Source: Cellulophaga sp. F20128
Lineage (GTDB): Bacteria > Bacteroidota > Bacteroidia > Flavobacteriales > Flavobacteriaceae
DNA length: 61,888 bases
Reading direction: 5' to 3'
Assembly: GCF_023015805.1 (NCBI RefSeq)
Contig: NZ_JALKBA010000021.1
Span: 1 to 61,888, forward strand
This document shows, piece after piece, positions 25,401 to 34,026 of the stretch; position 1 is the stretch's first letter, and the number at the start of each line of letters is the position of its first letter. Made by a program: the position numbers and the translations under genes. The notes under the pieces are model-generated. The model saw nothing but the letters and a program-made list of their open reading frames with translations. It ran no database searches and had not been told where the DNA came from.

Positions 25401-26681
25401 ATGCTACGAAATAGTGCTAAAATTAGTTTTATCCTAAAGGCTTCTTTTGCTGCATTTGGTACTTATTTTTGTATGTATGCATTTAGAAAACCCTTTTCTG
25501 TAGCTACTTTTGAAGGCTTGGCGTATATGGGAATAGATTATAAAATTCTTTTAATAATTGCGCAAGTCTTAGGTTATACATTATCTAAATTTTTAGGTAT
25601 TAAGATCATTTCTGAAATGAAATCTTCAAAACGTACTTTTTATTTAATTGGTTTTATTCTACTTGCGGAGCTAGCACTATTAGGTTTTGCCTTAATCCCG
25701 GCTCCATATAACATTGTTTTCTTATTTTTAAATGGTATCCCTTTAGGAATGATTTGGGGTCTTGTTTTCTCTTATATCGAGGGTAGGAAAGCGACAGAAA
25801 TTTTAGGTGTAGTATTATGCTCTAGTTTTATTGTCTCCTCTGGAGTCGTAAAATCTGTAGGTAAATATGTAATGGATACATTACATATTGGTGAGTTTTG
25901 GATGCCCTTTTTTACGGGCCTATTCTTTATTATTCCTTTATTACTTTTTTCAATTTTACTAGAAAAAATTCCCGCTCCAACACAGGAAGATATTTTAGAA
26001 AAATCTGAAAGAAAACCACTAAACAAAACGGGGCGTGTTCAATTATTTAAACAATTTGCACTACCGCTCACCCTTATCATTGTGTTTTATATATTCCTAA
26101 CTGCCATACGAGATTTTAGAGACAACTTTGCTAGAGAATTATGGGATGCTTTAGGTTATGAAGGCAGCACCTCAATATACGCCTTATCAGAAATTCCAAT
26201 TGCTATTACTGTTTTACTTATTTTAGGAGGAATTGGTGCCATTAAAAAGAATAAAAAAGCATTTGCTTATTATCATTATATTTTAATTTTTGGCTGTGTT
26301 GCCATTGTAGCATCTACTTTGGCTTTTCAATTACAAATCATTGAGCCAGCCATATGGATGGTCATCTCCGGGTTTGGAATGTATATCTGTTATGTGCCTT
26401 TTAATGGGCTCTATTTTGATAGGATGATAGCCACCTTTAAAATTAAAGGAAACGTTGGATTTCTAATCTATATTGCTGATGCCTTTGGTTATTTGGGGAG
26501 CGTATCCATCTTATTGTACAAAAATATTGGTCGGGCAGAATTGTCGTGGTTAGATTTCTTTGTTTACTGCTTGTACAGTGTTGCATTTGTTGGTATTTTG
26601 GCAACGCTCATTTCATTCCTCTTTTTTAAAAATAAACATAAACCAGCATTAGAATCCAGTAATTTATTATATGAATACTAA
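25401..26681 (+). CDS. DUF5690 family MFS-type transporter
   Basis: A 426-residue inner-membrane protein with about twelve helices, belonging to DUF5690, a Bacteroidota branch of the major facilitator superfamily. Typical features are the N-terminal FGTYFCMYAFRKPFSVATFEG and a central charged loop (about 190-215). The motif AFRKPF also occurs in organophosphate antiporters of the GlpT/UhpT type, which fits a phosphorus-containing substrate. It overlaps the FAD oxidoreductase gene by 11 nt and is followed by a phosphonatase-like gene, so a role as importer of an aminophosphonate is the best inference. Direct proof is lacking. Confidence 0.85.
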   Translation: MLRNSAKISFILKASFAAFGTYFCMYAFRKPFSVATFEGLAYMGIDYKILLIIAQVLGYTLSKFLGIKIISEMKSSKRTFYLIGFILLAELALLGFALIPAPYNIVFLFLNGIPLGMIWGLVFSYIEGRKATEILGVVLCSSFIVSSGVVKSVGKYVMDTLHIGEFWMPFFTGLFFIIPLLLFSILLEKIPAPTQEDILEKSERKPLNKTGRVQLFKQFALPLTLIIVFYIFLTAIRDFRDNFARELWDALGYEGSTSIYALSEIPIAITVLLILGGIGAIKKNKKAFAYYHYILIFGCVAIVASTLAFQLQIIEPAIWMVISGFGMYICYVPFNGLYFDRMIATFKIKGNVGFLIYIADAFGYLGSVSILLYKNIGRAELSWLDFFVYCLYSVAFVGILATLISFLFFKNKHKPALESSNLLYEY

Positions 26682-27831
26682 TACATACGACCTCGTAATC
26701 GTAGGCGGGGGGGCCTTAGGTACTTTCCACGCATACCACGCACTTATTCAAGGCTTATCTGTAGCCTTGATAGAAAAAGACACACATCCACAAGGAGCTA
26801 CTGTTCGAAATTTTGGGCAAGTTGTGCCGTCTGGAATGAATTTGAAATGGCAAAACTATGGTAGGGAAAGTCTAAAAATATACAAATCCATTCAAGCTAA
26901 ATTTGACATTAGTATTCGGCAAAATGGAACCGTTTATATTGCATCCAATGAAGAAGAACTTCAACTAATTGAAGAGTTACATACCATTAATAAGAAAAAT
27001 AACTATGAGTCCGCATTGTTGACAAAAGAAGCGTGTTTAACAAAATATGCTGGACTTAAAAATGAGTATTGCAAAGCGGGATTGTTTTTCCCGCAAGAAG
27101 TGACGGTAGAACCTAGAACTATGATCCACAAATTGCGTGAATATATGGTTAAAGACTTTGGTCTAGCATTTTTTAGCAATACTACGGTAACCAACACCAC
27201 AGAATTAAACGATAAAGTTCTTATTACTGCATCTTCAGGTAAAGCGTTTTATGCTTCTAAGGTAATTATCTGTAATGGAAGTGATTTTAAGGCATTGTAC
27301 CCTGAGGTGTATAATGATAGCGATTTGGTTGTTTCCAAATTACAGATGCTACAAACAAAACCGCAAAAAAACTATACATTAGATGGCTCCATCCTAACAG
27401 GATTAACCATTAGAAGGTATGAATCTTTTGAAGAATGTCCTTCGTATAAAACTATAAAAGCCCAAGAAAATCCAAACAGTTTAGAGAAAAAATACGGAGT
27501 TCATATTCTTTTTAAACAAGCTCTAGATGGTTCTGTCATTATAGGAGATTCTCATGAATACGCTAGTGCCAAACACAGTGACCAATTAGGGTATGACCTT
27601 AATATGGACATTGATAATTTTATGATTGAAGAAGCTAAAAAAATAATTAATCTACCCACCTATACTATTCAAAATCGTTGGGCTGGTTTTTATTCGCAAT
27701 GTAAAACAACAGATGTTTTTGAACATAAAGTAAGCAACAATGTACATATAGTAACCGGTATTGGAGGTAAAGGAATGACTGCAAGTGCCGGATTTGCTAA
27801 AAATAGTTTAACACGGATTATAAATAAATAA
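26671..27831 (+). CDS. FAD-dependent oxidoreductase, TIGR03364-like, aminophosphonate-linked
   Basis: A 386-residue protein of the D-amino-acid-oxidase/glycine-oxidase fold, closest to TIGR03364. An N-terminal dinucleotide motif (VIVGGGALGTFHA, about 9-21) is followed by EKDTHPQGATVRNFGQV and, at the C-terminus, VTGIGGKGMTASAGF. The family is defined by its linkage to TIGR03351 hydrolases and is proposed to deaminate an aminophosphonate oxidatively to a phosphono-aldehyde. Here both neighbours support this: an 11-nt overlap with a transporter and only 2 nt to the hydrolase. Cytoplasmic; FAD cofactor. The precise substrate (2-aminoethylphosphonate, an N-methyl or a 1-hydroxy derivative) cannot be read from the sequence. 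Confidence 0.85.
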   Translation: MNTNTYDLVIVGGGALGTFHAYHALIQGLSVALIEKDTHPQGATVRNFGQVVPSGMNLKWQNYGRESLKIYKSIQAKFDISIRQNGTVYIASNEEELQLIEELHTINKKNNYESALLTKEACLTKYAGLKNEYCKAGLFFPQEVTVEPRTMIHKLREYMVKDFGLAFFSNTTVTNTTELNDKVLITASSGKAFYASKVIICNGSDFKALYPEVYNDSDLVVSKLQMLQTKPQKNYTLDGSILTGLTIRRYESFEECPSYKTIKAQENPNSLEKKYGVHILFKQALDGSVIIGDSHEYASAKHSDQLGYDLNMDIDNFMIEEAKKIINLPTYTIQNRWAGFYSQCKTTDVFEHKVSNNVHIVTGIGGKGMTASAGFAKNSLTRIINK

Positions 27832-27833
27832 GC

Positions 27834-28505
27834 ATGACAAAGATAAAAATGGTGGTTTTTGATATGGCCGGAACCACAGTAAATGAAGACAATGTAGTAT
27901 ACAAAACCTTACACAAAGCAATTAACAAAAGTGGCGTTTCCGTAGACTTGGATACTGTTTTTGAATATGGTGCAGGAAAAGAAAAGTTCAAGGCTATACA
28001 AGATGTTTTAATAGCATTAGGCAACAAAACCGCGGATGCACAGGCCATTTTTGAAAATTTCAAAACAATGCTAGATGAGGAATACAAAGTGCTAGATGTA
28101 AAGCCAATCAACGGTGTTGAAACCGTTATGTTGCAATTAAAAAGGGACAATATTAAAGTAGTCTTAAATACGGGTTACAATAGTAAAATAGCAAACCTAT
28201 TATTAGAGAAGCTACATTGGAAAAAAGGCACACATTACGACGCCTTAATAACAGCTGATGATGTCGTAAATGGGCGCCCACACCCTGATATGATTTTTAA
28301 AGCTATGAAATTAATGGGTATAGTAGAAGCAGCAACTGTTTTAAAAGCTGGTGATTCTGCCATAGATATTGAAGAAGGTAAAAATGCAAATTGTGGAATT
28401 ACCGTTGGTGTTTTATCTGGAGCACAAACCAGAGCACAAATTGAAAAAGAGAATCCTACTTATATTATTGATTCATTAGCCTCTCTTGCACAAATTATTA
28501 GCTAA
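27834..28505 (+). CDS. Phosphonatase-like HAD hydrolase (TIGR03351-like)
   Basis: A 223-residue HAD-superfamily hydrolase close to phosphonoacetaldehyde hydrolase (PhnX). The first motif is FDMAGTT (nucleophile Asp10) instead of the usual DxDxT, a mark of phosphonatases. A lysine cluster in the cap (GAGKEKFK, residues 49-53) is the place of the Schiff-base lysine. VNGRPHPDM has Arg where most HADs have Lys, and AGDSAIDIEEGKNA supplies the metal-binding acids. Expected reaction: C-P bond cleavage of a phosphono-aldehyde to an aldehyde and phosphate. It is the third gene of a tight operon and is followed by an intrinsic terminator. Confidence 0.88.
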   Translation: MTKIKMVVFDMAGTTVNEDNVVYKTLHKAINKSGVSVDLDTVFEYGAGKEKFKAIQDVLIALGNKTADAQAIFENFKTMLDEEYKVLDVKPINGVETVMLQLKRDNIKVVLNTGYNSKIANLLLEKLHWKKGTHYDALITADDVVNGRPHPDMIFKAMKLMGIVEAATVLKAGDSAIDIEEGKNANCGITVGVLSGAQTRAQIEKENPTYIIDSLASLAQIIS

Positions 28506-28528
28506 TAATTCCTCTTTTTTCCTAGTAT

Positions 28529-28559
28529 CCCTTGCCTTTTTTATAAGACAAGGGTTTTT
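28529..28559 (+). terminator. Intrinsic terminator of the phosphonate-type operon
   Basis: Stem CCCTTG (28529-28534)/CAAGGG (28549-28554), continued as CTT/AAG after a one-base mismatch, then TTTTTA. It lies between convergent genes. Confidence 0.7.
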
Positions 28560-31290
28560 ATTTTATCTCTTTTTCCACAAAGGGTATTGAAGGGTCACAA
28601 ATTTCCAAAACTAGTGCATGTAACTCTTTTTCAAACAATGCAATTGTATCTGCGGTTATATTTGTAGATTTATCGTTCTTAAATTTTAAAATACCCGCCT
28701 TTAAGTTTTTAAAAGAAAATATCCCTGCTTCTACATTTGTTATTGGGGTGTTTTTATGAAACATATAGGCATAACACAACAACTGAAATGCCTTGCTTTT
28801 ATCATAATTAACTATAAGGTCATCCCAAGAAGTTACATTCAAGTTCTTCTGTTCTACTTTCCCCGTTTTATAATCTATAACACGCAACATTCCGTCTACC
28901 TCATCTATCCTATCTAGCTTTCCTTTGATTAATACCGGGAACCCTAATTCTGGTAAATTTATGGTGGTACTTAAGGCCATTTCTAAGCCCAATATTTTAA
29001 TCCGATACTTTTTAGCGGCTTCAATCTCTAGTTTAATAAAGGTAGCTACATATTTTAAAACTACATGGTAGGCAATTAGGTTTTTGCCTTGATCTAAACT
29101 AACATTGGCATAATTTAAAGCAAAATGTTTTTTAACTACTCCTTCTATAGCGGGTACTAGTTTTGCTAATTTTTCTGGTTCTAAGAAAGTGTTCAAAAAA
29201 GGAGCGTAAAGTTCGTCTAATGTCTCATGTACTATGGTCCCAAAGGTGTTGGCTGCTACGGTTTCTTCTACCTCTTCCACATCATTAATTCTCAAAATGT
29301 TTTTTTTATAGAAGTCCAACGGATTTCTAATATAATTTGACAATGAGGTTGGCGAAAAACCATTGCTTGCTTTTTCCTTTAGTAACTGCAGTAGGTGATC
29401 ATCTTTGGTTATGGAACCCATTTTTTTCTTAGGCGATTTTATAGCAGAATACGCAATCTTTTGCTGTATATACTTCGCCATATTTTCATCAGCCAGAAGT
29501 TGCCTTACTAACCTACTAACTTCCCCACCTTCTAACACATCTGGTTCGGTATTATATACTATATAAATGTTTTTGGCCCGTTGTAACAATCGGTAAAAAT
29601 GATAGGTGTATACCGCATCCTTTTCCTTGTAGGTGGGCAAACCGTACATTTTCTTTATATCAAATGGAATAAAGGAATTATTCGATTTTCCAGAAGGCAG
29701 AATTCCTTCATTCACTGAAGTTATGATCACCGTTTCAAAATCTAGGTTCCTGCTTTCTAACATTCCCATAATTTGAAGCCCTTTTAATGGCTCTCCCTTA
29801 AAATCCAGAGTCTCCTTAGATAAAAGTTCCTTATACAGACCAAAAAGGGATTGTATATCATTGATAAAAGGATAGGTAGCAACCAACTCATGCAATTGAT
29901 TAAACAATTGATGAAAACGATACAAATATTCTAACTCTAACCCATTTTCAGTACTATTTATAGCCTCTTTAATTGCTAAAATAAGCGCCAAACATTGCTC
30001 TAAAAACAGCTTAGGTGTTAATTTATCTTCAAAAAACAAAAGCCCTAAGTAGTCGCTTTTATCCTTGACTAAAGATTTAATCTTTGCAGCATCTACATAG
30101 ATCCAATTTTTGGTTTTAATCTGTTCACAAATAACATCTGCTATATTTCCATCACTTCCAGAAAATAAGATTTGTAAATAAGGGTGATTTAAAAGTGTAG
30201 TGATTTGCTGGTAGTACCACCCCTGGGAATCCTCCCTAGTATAAATATCGAACATTTGTGAAAACAAACTTTCTAAGGGAGTTTGGGTTAGCGGAAAACC
30301 CATGGTAATATTTATATTAGAAATTGATTCTGGAATTGCATTTATCAAAGGGTTTAAAAGCGATTCATCACCTAATACTATGGCGGTATTTGCTAACTGT
30401 ACACTGTTATTTTCTTGTAAATCCCCTAATAAACCACCTACGTATTTAGCCTGAGAAACATTTTTAGGGACTCCAGTTATTTCAATAAGTTTAGGATTCT
30501 GATATTGTATTGTAGAGCTAACTAAGGGTTTGTCTTTATACAACCCCCATTTACTCTTAAACTGACGCATAAAAAAACCGGCATCATGCACAGGGTCTTT
30601 ATAGAAATAAGGATCTATATCCCAATATATTTCTGAATTGGTCTTTTCTAGAATTGTTTGGATAATAAGTTCTTCTGCCGTATTCAAGGCATTAAACCCA
30701 ATAAACAAATGTTTGCTTTGCTTCGTATCTTCAATATAGGGATCTAAATTTGCACAAGCTTGCCTATATACCAAGCCTTGGTGTCCTAGACCCTTATCCA
30801 TTAAAGAAGTGTTAAAAGAGCCGTACAAGGCTTCTAGTGAATCCCAAAAAGCAATATAATTGCGAATAATGGCACTGTGTTCCTTTTCTAAAGACCAGTG
30901 GTTAATTTCTTGTATGGCATTTAGGTGTGAAAATATTTTTGAAGTATCTACAAGATATCGGTCAATCTCGTTAAAATCTTGCAACAGCGTATTTCCCCAT
31001 TTTGAAAAAGCGTAAAAACCGTCCTTCTCTCCTTGAACCACATTGACGTAGGCTTTATACAACTCAAACAATTGTTGGGTAGTAGAAGCATAGGCTAGGC
31101 CAGATATGTTTTCTACAAAATCTTCAACACTTACTATTTCTGGAGCAAATATGGTAGCATCTATATGTTTAGAAATAGAATTTCTAAGAAAAGCGCCTGC
31201 ACGCTTGCTGGGTAATACAAAAATTAGGTTCTCTAAGGAGCCTTCTTTTTTAATAACTGAAAGGAGTGTTTCCTCTAAAAAACTTTGCAT
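28558..31290 (-). CDS. addB: AddB-like PD-(D/E)XK nuclease/inactivated helicase
   Basis: About 910 residues. An N-terminal helicase-like half (FVLPSKRAGAFLRNSI, without a proper Walker A lysine) resembles AddB/RexB. The C-terminal half holds a RecB-type nuclease: FGTIVHETLDELY, then GKLDRIDEVDG and VIDYKTGK with Asp and the Asp-x-Lys pair. With an AddA-type partner it should process double-strand breaks for RecA. The AddA-like gene lies at 34027-37170, separated by ompA and kbl, so the pair is split. The longer frame to 31317 is rejected because its nine extra codons run through the T-tract of the ompA terminator; the ATG at 31290 starts the family-typical QSFLEETL. Confidence 0.85.
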   Translation of the reverse strand: MQSFLEETLLSVIKKEGSLENLIFVLPSKRAGAFLRNSISKHIDATIFAPEIVSVEDFVENISGLAYASTTQQLFELYKAYVNVVQGEKDGFYAFSKWGNTLLQDFNEIDRYLVDTSKIFSHLNAIQEINHWSLEKEHSAIIRNYIAFWDSLEALYGSFNTSLMDKGLGHQGLVYRQACANLDPYIEDTKQSKHLFIGFNALNTAEELIIQTILEKTNSEIYWDIDPYFYKDPVHDAGFFMRQFKSKWGLYKDKPLVSSTIQYQNPKLIEITGVPKNVSQAKYVGGLLGDLQENNSVQLANTAIVLGDESLLNPLINAIPESISNINITMGFPLTQTPLESLFSQMFDIYTREDSQGWYYQQITTLLNHPYLQILFSGSDGNIADVICEQIKTKNWIYVDAAKIKSLVKDKSDYLGLLFFEDKLTPKLFLEQCLALILAIKEAINSTENGLELEYLYRFHQLFNQLHELVATYPFINDIQSLFGLYKELLSKETLDFKGEPLKGLQIMGMLESRNLDFETVIITSVNEGILPSGKSNNSFIPFDIKKMYGLPTYKEKDAVYTYHFYRLLQRAKNIYIVYNTEPDVLEGGEVSRLVRQLLADENMAKYIQQKIAYSAIKSPKKKMGSITKDDHLLQLLKEKASNGFSPTSLSNYIRNPLDFYKKNILRINDVEEVEETVAANTFGTIVHETLDELYAPFLNTFLEPEKLAKLVPAIEGVVKKHFALNYANVSLDQGKNLIAYHVVLKYVATFIKLEIEAAKKYRIKILGLEMALSTTINLPELGFPVLIKGKLDRIDEVDGMLRVIDYKTGKVEQKNLNVTSWDDLIVNYDKSKAFQLLCYAYMFHKNTPITNVEAGIFSFKNLKAGILKFKNDKSTNITADTIALFEKELHALVLEICDPSIPFVEKEIK

Positions 31291-31301
31291 AGGGTAAAAA
31301 T

Positions 31302-31330
31302 AAAAAAAGCCCCGCAATTGCGGAGCTTTT
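31302..31330 (-). terminator. Intrinsic terminator of ompA
   Basis: On the minus strand GCTCCGCAA-TTGCGGGGC (31326-31309) forms a strong stem with one G-U wobble and is followed by seven Ts. It lies only 12 nt before the addB start codon. Confidence 0.85.
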
Positions 31331-31358
31331 TCTATAAAATTAGAGTATTAAACTCTTA

Positions 31359-32717
31359 TTATTTTACTAAGTTGATCTCAACTCTTCTGTTTTGAGTTCT
31401 ACCAGCTCTAGTATTGTTAGTAGCCATTGGCTTATCTTCACCGTAACCTACAGCAGATAATCTAAAAGCATCAATACCTTCAGCAACTAAGAAATCTTTT
31501 ACAGAAAGTGCTCTAGACTCAGATAATTTTTGGTTTAAAGAAGCACTACCTACACTATCAGTATGACCTTCTACTGTAAATTTAGCAGTAGGATACTCTT
31601 TTAAGATTGTAATGATATCTACCATTACACTTGTAGATGCAGCTTTAATTGAAGATTTACCAGTATCAAACAAGATAGTTCTAGCATAATCATTCAATTG
31701 CTTTTGAACAGCTTCAGTTACTTCAGGACAACCGTTGTTTGCAACAGTACCAGCAACTTCTGGACATTTGTCATCTTTATCTAATACACCATCATTATCT
31801 TTATCTTCGTAAGGACAACCATTGTTAGCAGCAGGACCAGCTTCAGAAGGACATTTGTCATCTTTATCAGCTACACCGTCACCATCAGCATCAGGACATC
31901 CGTTTAAAGCTTTAGAACCAGCTTCGTTAGGACAAGCGTCATCTTTATCAGCGATACCATCACCGTCAGCATCAGGACAACCGTTCATTTCTTTAGAACC
32001 AGCTTCGTTAGGACAAGCATCTTTGCTGTCTTCAATACCATCACCATCAGCATCAGGACAACCGTTGAAAGCTTCTAAACCAGCAACTTCTGGACAAGCA
32101 TCATCTTTATCATAAACACCATCACCATCTGTATCAGCACCACCAAATTTGATAGCAAGACCAGCTAAGTGTTGGAAATGTTTAACGCTATAATCTTCAA
32201 ATCCGTGCTTGTAACCAGTTTGTAAAGTTAAACCTATGTTCTCAGAGAACCAGATGTTTAAACCAAGACCAGCATTAACTGTTCCTGCTCCTATATCATC
32301 TACCCAAGTATAACCACCACCTATTTCAACAAAAGGATCGATCGTTGTATTTTGTAAGAATGCATATTTAATTGCACCGTCTAAGCCATAGTAAGAAAGG
32401 TCATCAGCAGCCCAATCTCCTAATTTGTCAATTCTATTTAAAGAACCTCTTGCTCCAACAGAAAAACCATTACCTACATATTTATTAACTGCTATGTAAG
32501 AAATAGAAGGAAGAATGTTCCAGTGATCAGTAGCATTAAAGTACTCATCGAACATTTCTCCAGTAACGTAAGCGGCGTTGTCATCATTAGTTGGCCACAT
32601 ATCAACTGCGTTCGCACCAAAAGTAATCTGCCAAGGATTATTCTCGTCTTGCGCTTGTATGTTGTTAACACCCACTATAAGTAGGACAACAACCATTAAT
32701 TTGCTAAGATTTTTCAT
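31359..32717 (-). CDS. OmpA-family outer-membrane protein with TSP3 repeats
   Basis: A 452-residue protein. It has a signal peptide (1-22, ending NNIQAQ), then an eight-strand OmpA-like barrel (about 25-190). Five thrombospondin type 3-like calcium repeats (about 193-335, unit DADGDGxxDxxDACPxxAG) follow, and the C-terminal OmpA peptidoglycan-binding domain (about 340-452) has the hallmark [20 protein letters not shown] and a terminal RRVEINLVK. It anchors the outer membrane to murein and is likely abundant. A strong Bacteroidota-type promoter and an intrinsic terminator make it a one-gene unit. This architecture is the usual major OmpA of Flavobacteriaceae. Confidence 0.93.
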   Translation of the reverse strand: MKNLSKLMVVVLLIVGVNNIQAQDENNPWQITFGANAVDMWPTNDDNAAYVTGEMFDEYFNATDHWNILPSISYIAVNKYVGNGFSVGARGSLNRIDKLGDWAADDLSYYGLDGAIKYAFLQNTTIDPFVEIGGGYTWVDDIGAGTVNAGLGLNIWFSENIGLTLQTGYKHGFEDYSVKHFQHLAGLAIKFGGADTDGDGVYDKDDACPEVAGLEAFNGCPDADGDGIEDSKDACPNEAGSKEMNGCPDADGDGIADKDDACPNEAGSKALNGCPDADGDGVADKDDKCPSEAGPAANNGCPYEDKDNDGVLDKDDKCPEVAGTVANNGCPEVTEAVQKQLNDYARTILFDTGKSSIKAASTSVMVDIITILKEYPTAKFTVEGHTDSVGSASLNQKLSESRALSVKDFLVAEGIDAFRLSAVGYGEDKPMATNNTRAGRTQNRRVEINLVK

Positions 32718-32752
32718 GCTTTAAAATTTAAGTTTTAAGTGTTTGTAAGCTG

Positions 32753-32782
32753 CAAATGTAAGTTGTTAGGATTTATTAACAA
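32753..32782 (-). promoter_or_regulatory. Promoter of ompA
   Basis: Minus strand: TTTTG (32784-32780), 19-nt spacer, TACATTTG (32760-32753), a full match to the Bacteroidota TTG / TAnnTTTG promoter, about 35 nt before the start codon. Confidence 0.75.
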
Positions 32783-32830
32783 AATCAAACAACCATTTTT
32801 TTAACATTTTCAATAAAATATTTATACCAA

Positions 32831-34024
32831 CTATATAATATTCAGTTCTTTTCCAACTTCCGTAAAGGCTTTTATGGCTTTATCTAAGTGTTCTTTAGTA
32901 TGAGCAGCAGATAATTGAACTCTGATCCTCGCCTTATCCTTAGGAACTACAGGAAAGAAAAATCCGATTACATAAATTCCTTTTTCCAACAGCATATTCG
33001 CCATTTTCTGAGAAAGCTTAGCGTCGTACAACATTACGGGTACAATGGCAGAATCGCCATCTATAATATCCAACCCTGCTTCTTTCATTCCTTTTTTAAA
33101 GTATGCTGTATTTTCGGCTAGCCTATCTCTTAAGCTTGTATCCGTATCTAACATTTCAAATACCTTAATAGATGCGCCTACAATTGCCGGTGCCAAAGAA
33201 TTAGAAAATAAATAAGGTCTTGAACGTTGCCTTAAAATTTCTATAATCTCTTTTTTTCCTGTGGTATAGCCACCCATTGCACCACCTAAGGCTTTTCCTA
33301 AGGTTCCTGTAATAATATCTATACGGTCTAAAACACCTTTTTCTTCTAGTGTTCCACGTCCCGTTTCTCCAATAAATCCGGTAGCGTGGCATTCATCAAT
33401 CATTACCATAGCATCGTATTTATCTGCCAAGTCACAGATTTTATCCAATGGTGCTAACAGACCATCCATTGAGAAAACACCATCAGTTACAACAATTTTA
33501 AATCTGGCACCGTCTGCATTAGCTTGCTGAAGCTGCTTTTCTAAATCGGCCATATCATTATTGACATATCTATATCGCTTTGCTTTACACAAACGAACCC
33601 CATCTATAATAGAAGCATGGTTTAAAGAATCTGAAATAATGGCGTCATCTGCTGTTAATAAAGGCTCAAAAACGCCCCCATTGGCATCAAAGGCCGCAGC
33701 GTATAAAATAGTATCCTCTGTCCCATAAAAATGAGCTATTTTAGCCTCTAAGGTTTTGTGAATATCTTGGGTACCACATATAAAACGCACAGAAGACATC
33801 CCAAAACCATGCGTATCCATAGCATCTTTGGCTGCTTGAATAACTTCTGGATGCGATGACAAGCCCAAGTAGTTATTTGCACAAAAGTTAATCACTTCTT
33901 CTCCTGTATTAATTTTGATCACTGCATCTTGGGGAGATGTTATGATACGTTCTGTTTTGTAAAGACCCGCTTCTTTTATGGCGTCTAACTCGTTTTGTAA
34001 GTGTTCTTTAATTTTTCCGTACAT
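32831..34024 (-). CDS. kbl: Glycine C-acetyltransferase (2-amino-3-ketobutyrate CoA ligase)
   Basis: A 397-residue fold-type I PLP enzyme of the alpha-oxoamine synthase family. Visible motifs are [14 protein letters not shown] near residue 46, the PLP-stacking and Asp region [17 protein letters not shown], and the Schiff-base lysine in [14 protein letters not shown]. It joins with threonine dehydrogenase to split 2-amino-3-oxobutyrate with CoA into glycine and acetyl-CoA, in the cytoplasm. Length and motifs match Kbl closely. No threonine dehydrogenase gene is nearby. It follows the AddA-like gene by only 2 nt, so the two are probably one transcript without functional link. Confidence 0.92.
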   Translation of the reverse strand: MYGKIKEHLQNELDAIKEAGLYKTERIITSPQDAVIKINTGEEVINFCANNYLGLSSHPEVIQAAKDAMDTHGFGMSSVRFICGTQDIHKTLEAKIAHFYGTEDTILYAAAFDANGGVFEPLLTADDAIISDSLNHASIIDGVRLCKAKRYRYVNNDMADLEKQLQQANADGARFKIVVTDGVFSMDGLLAPLDKICDLADKYDAMVMIDECHATGFIGETGRGTLEEKGVLDRIDIITGTLGKALGGAMGGYTTGKKEIIEILRQRSRPYLFSNSLAPAIVGASIKVFEMLDTDTSLRDRLAENTAYFKKGMKEAGLDIIDGDSAIVPVMLYDAKLSQKMANMLLEKGIYVIGFFFPVVPKDKARIRVQLSAAHTKEHLDKAIKAFTEVGKELNII

Positions 34025-34026
34025 AA

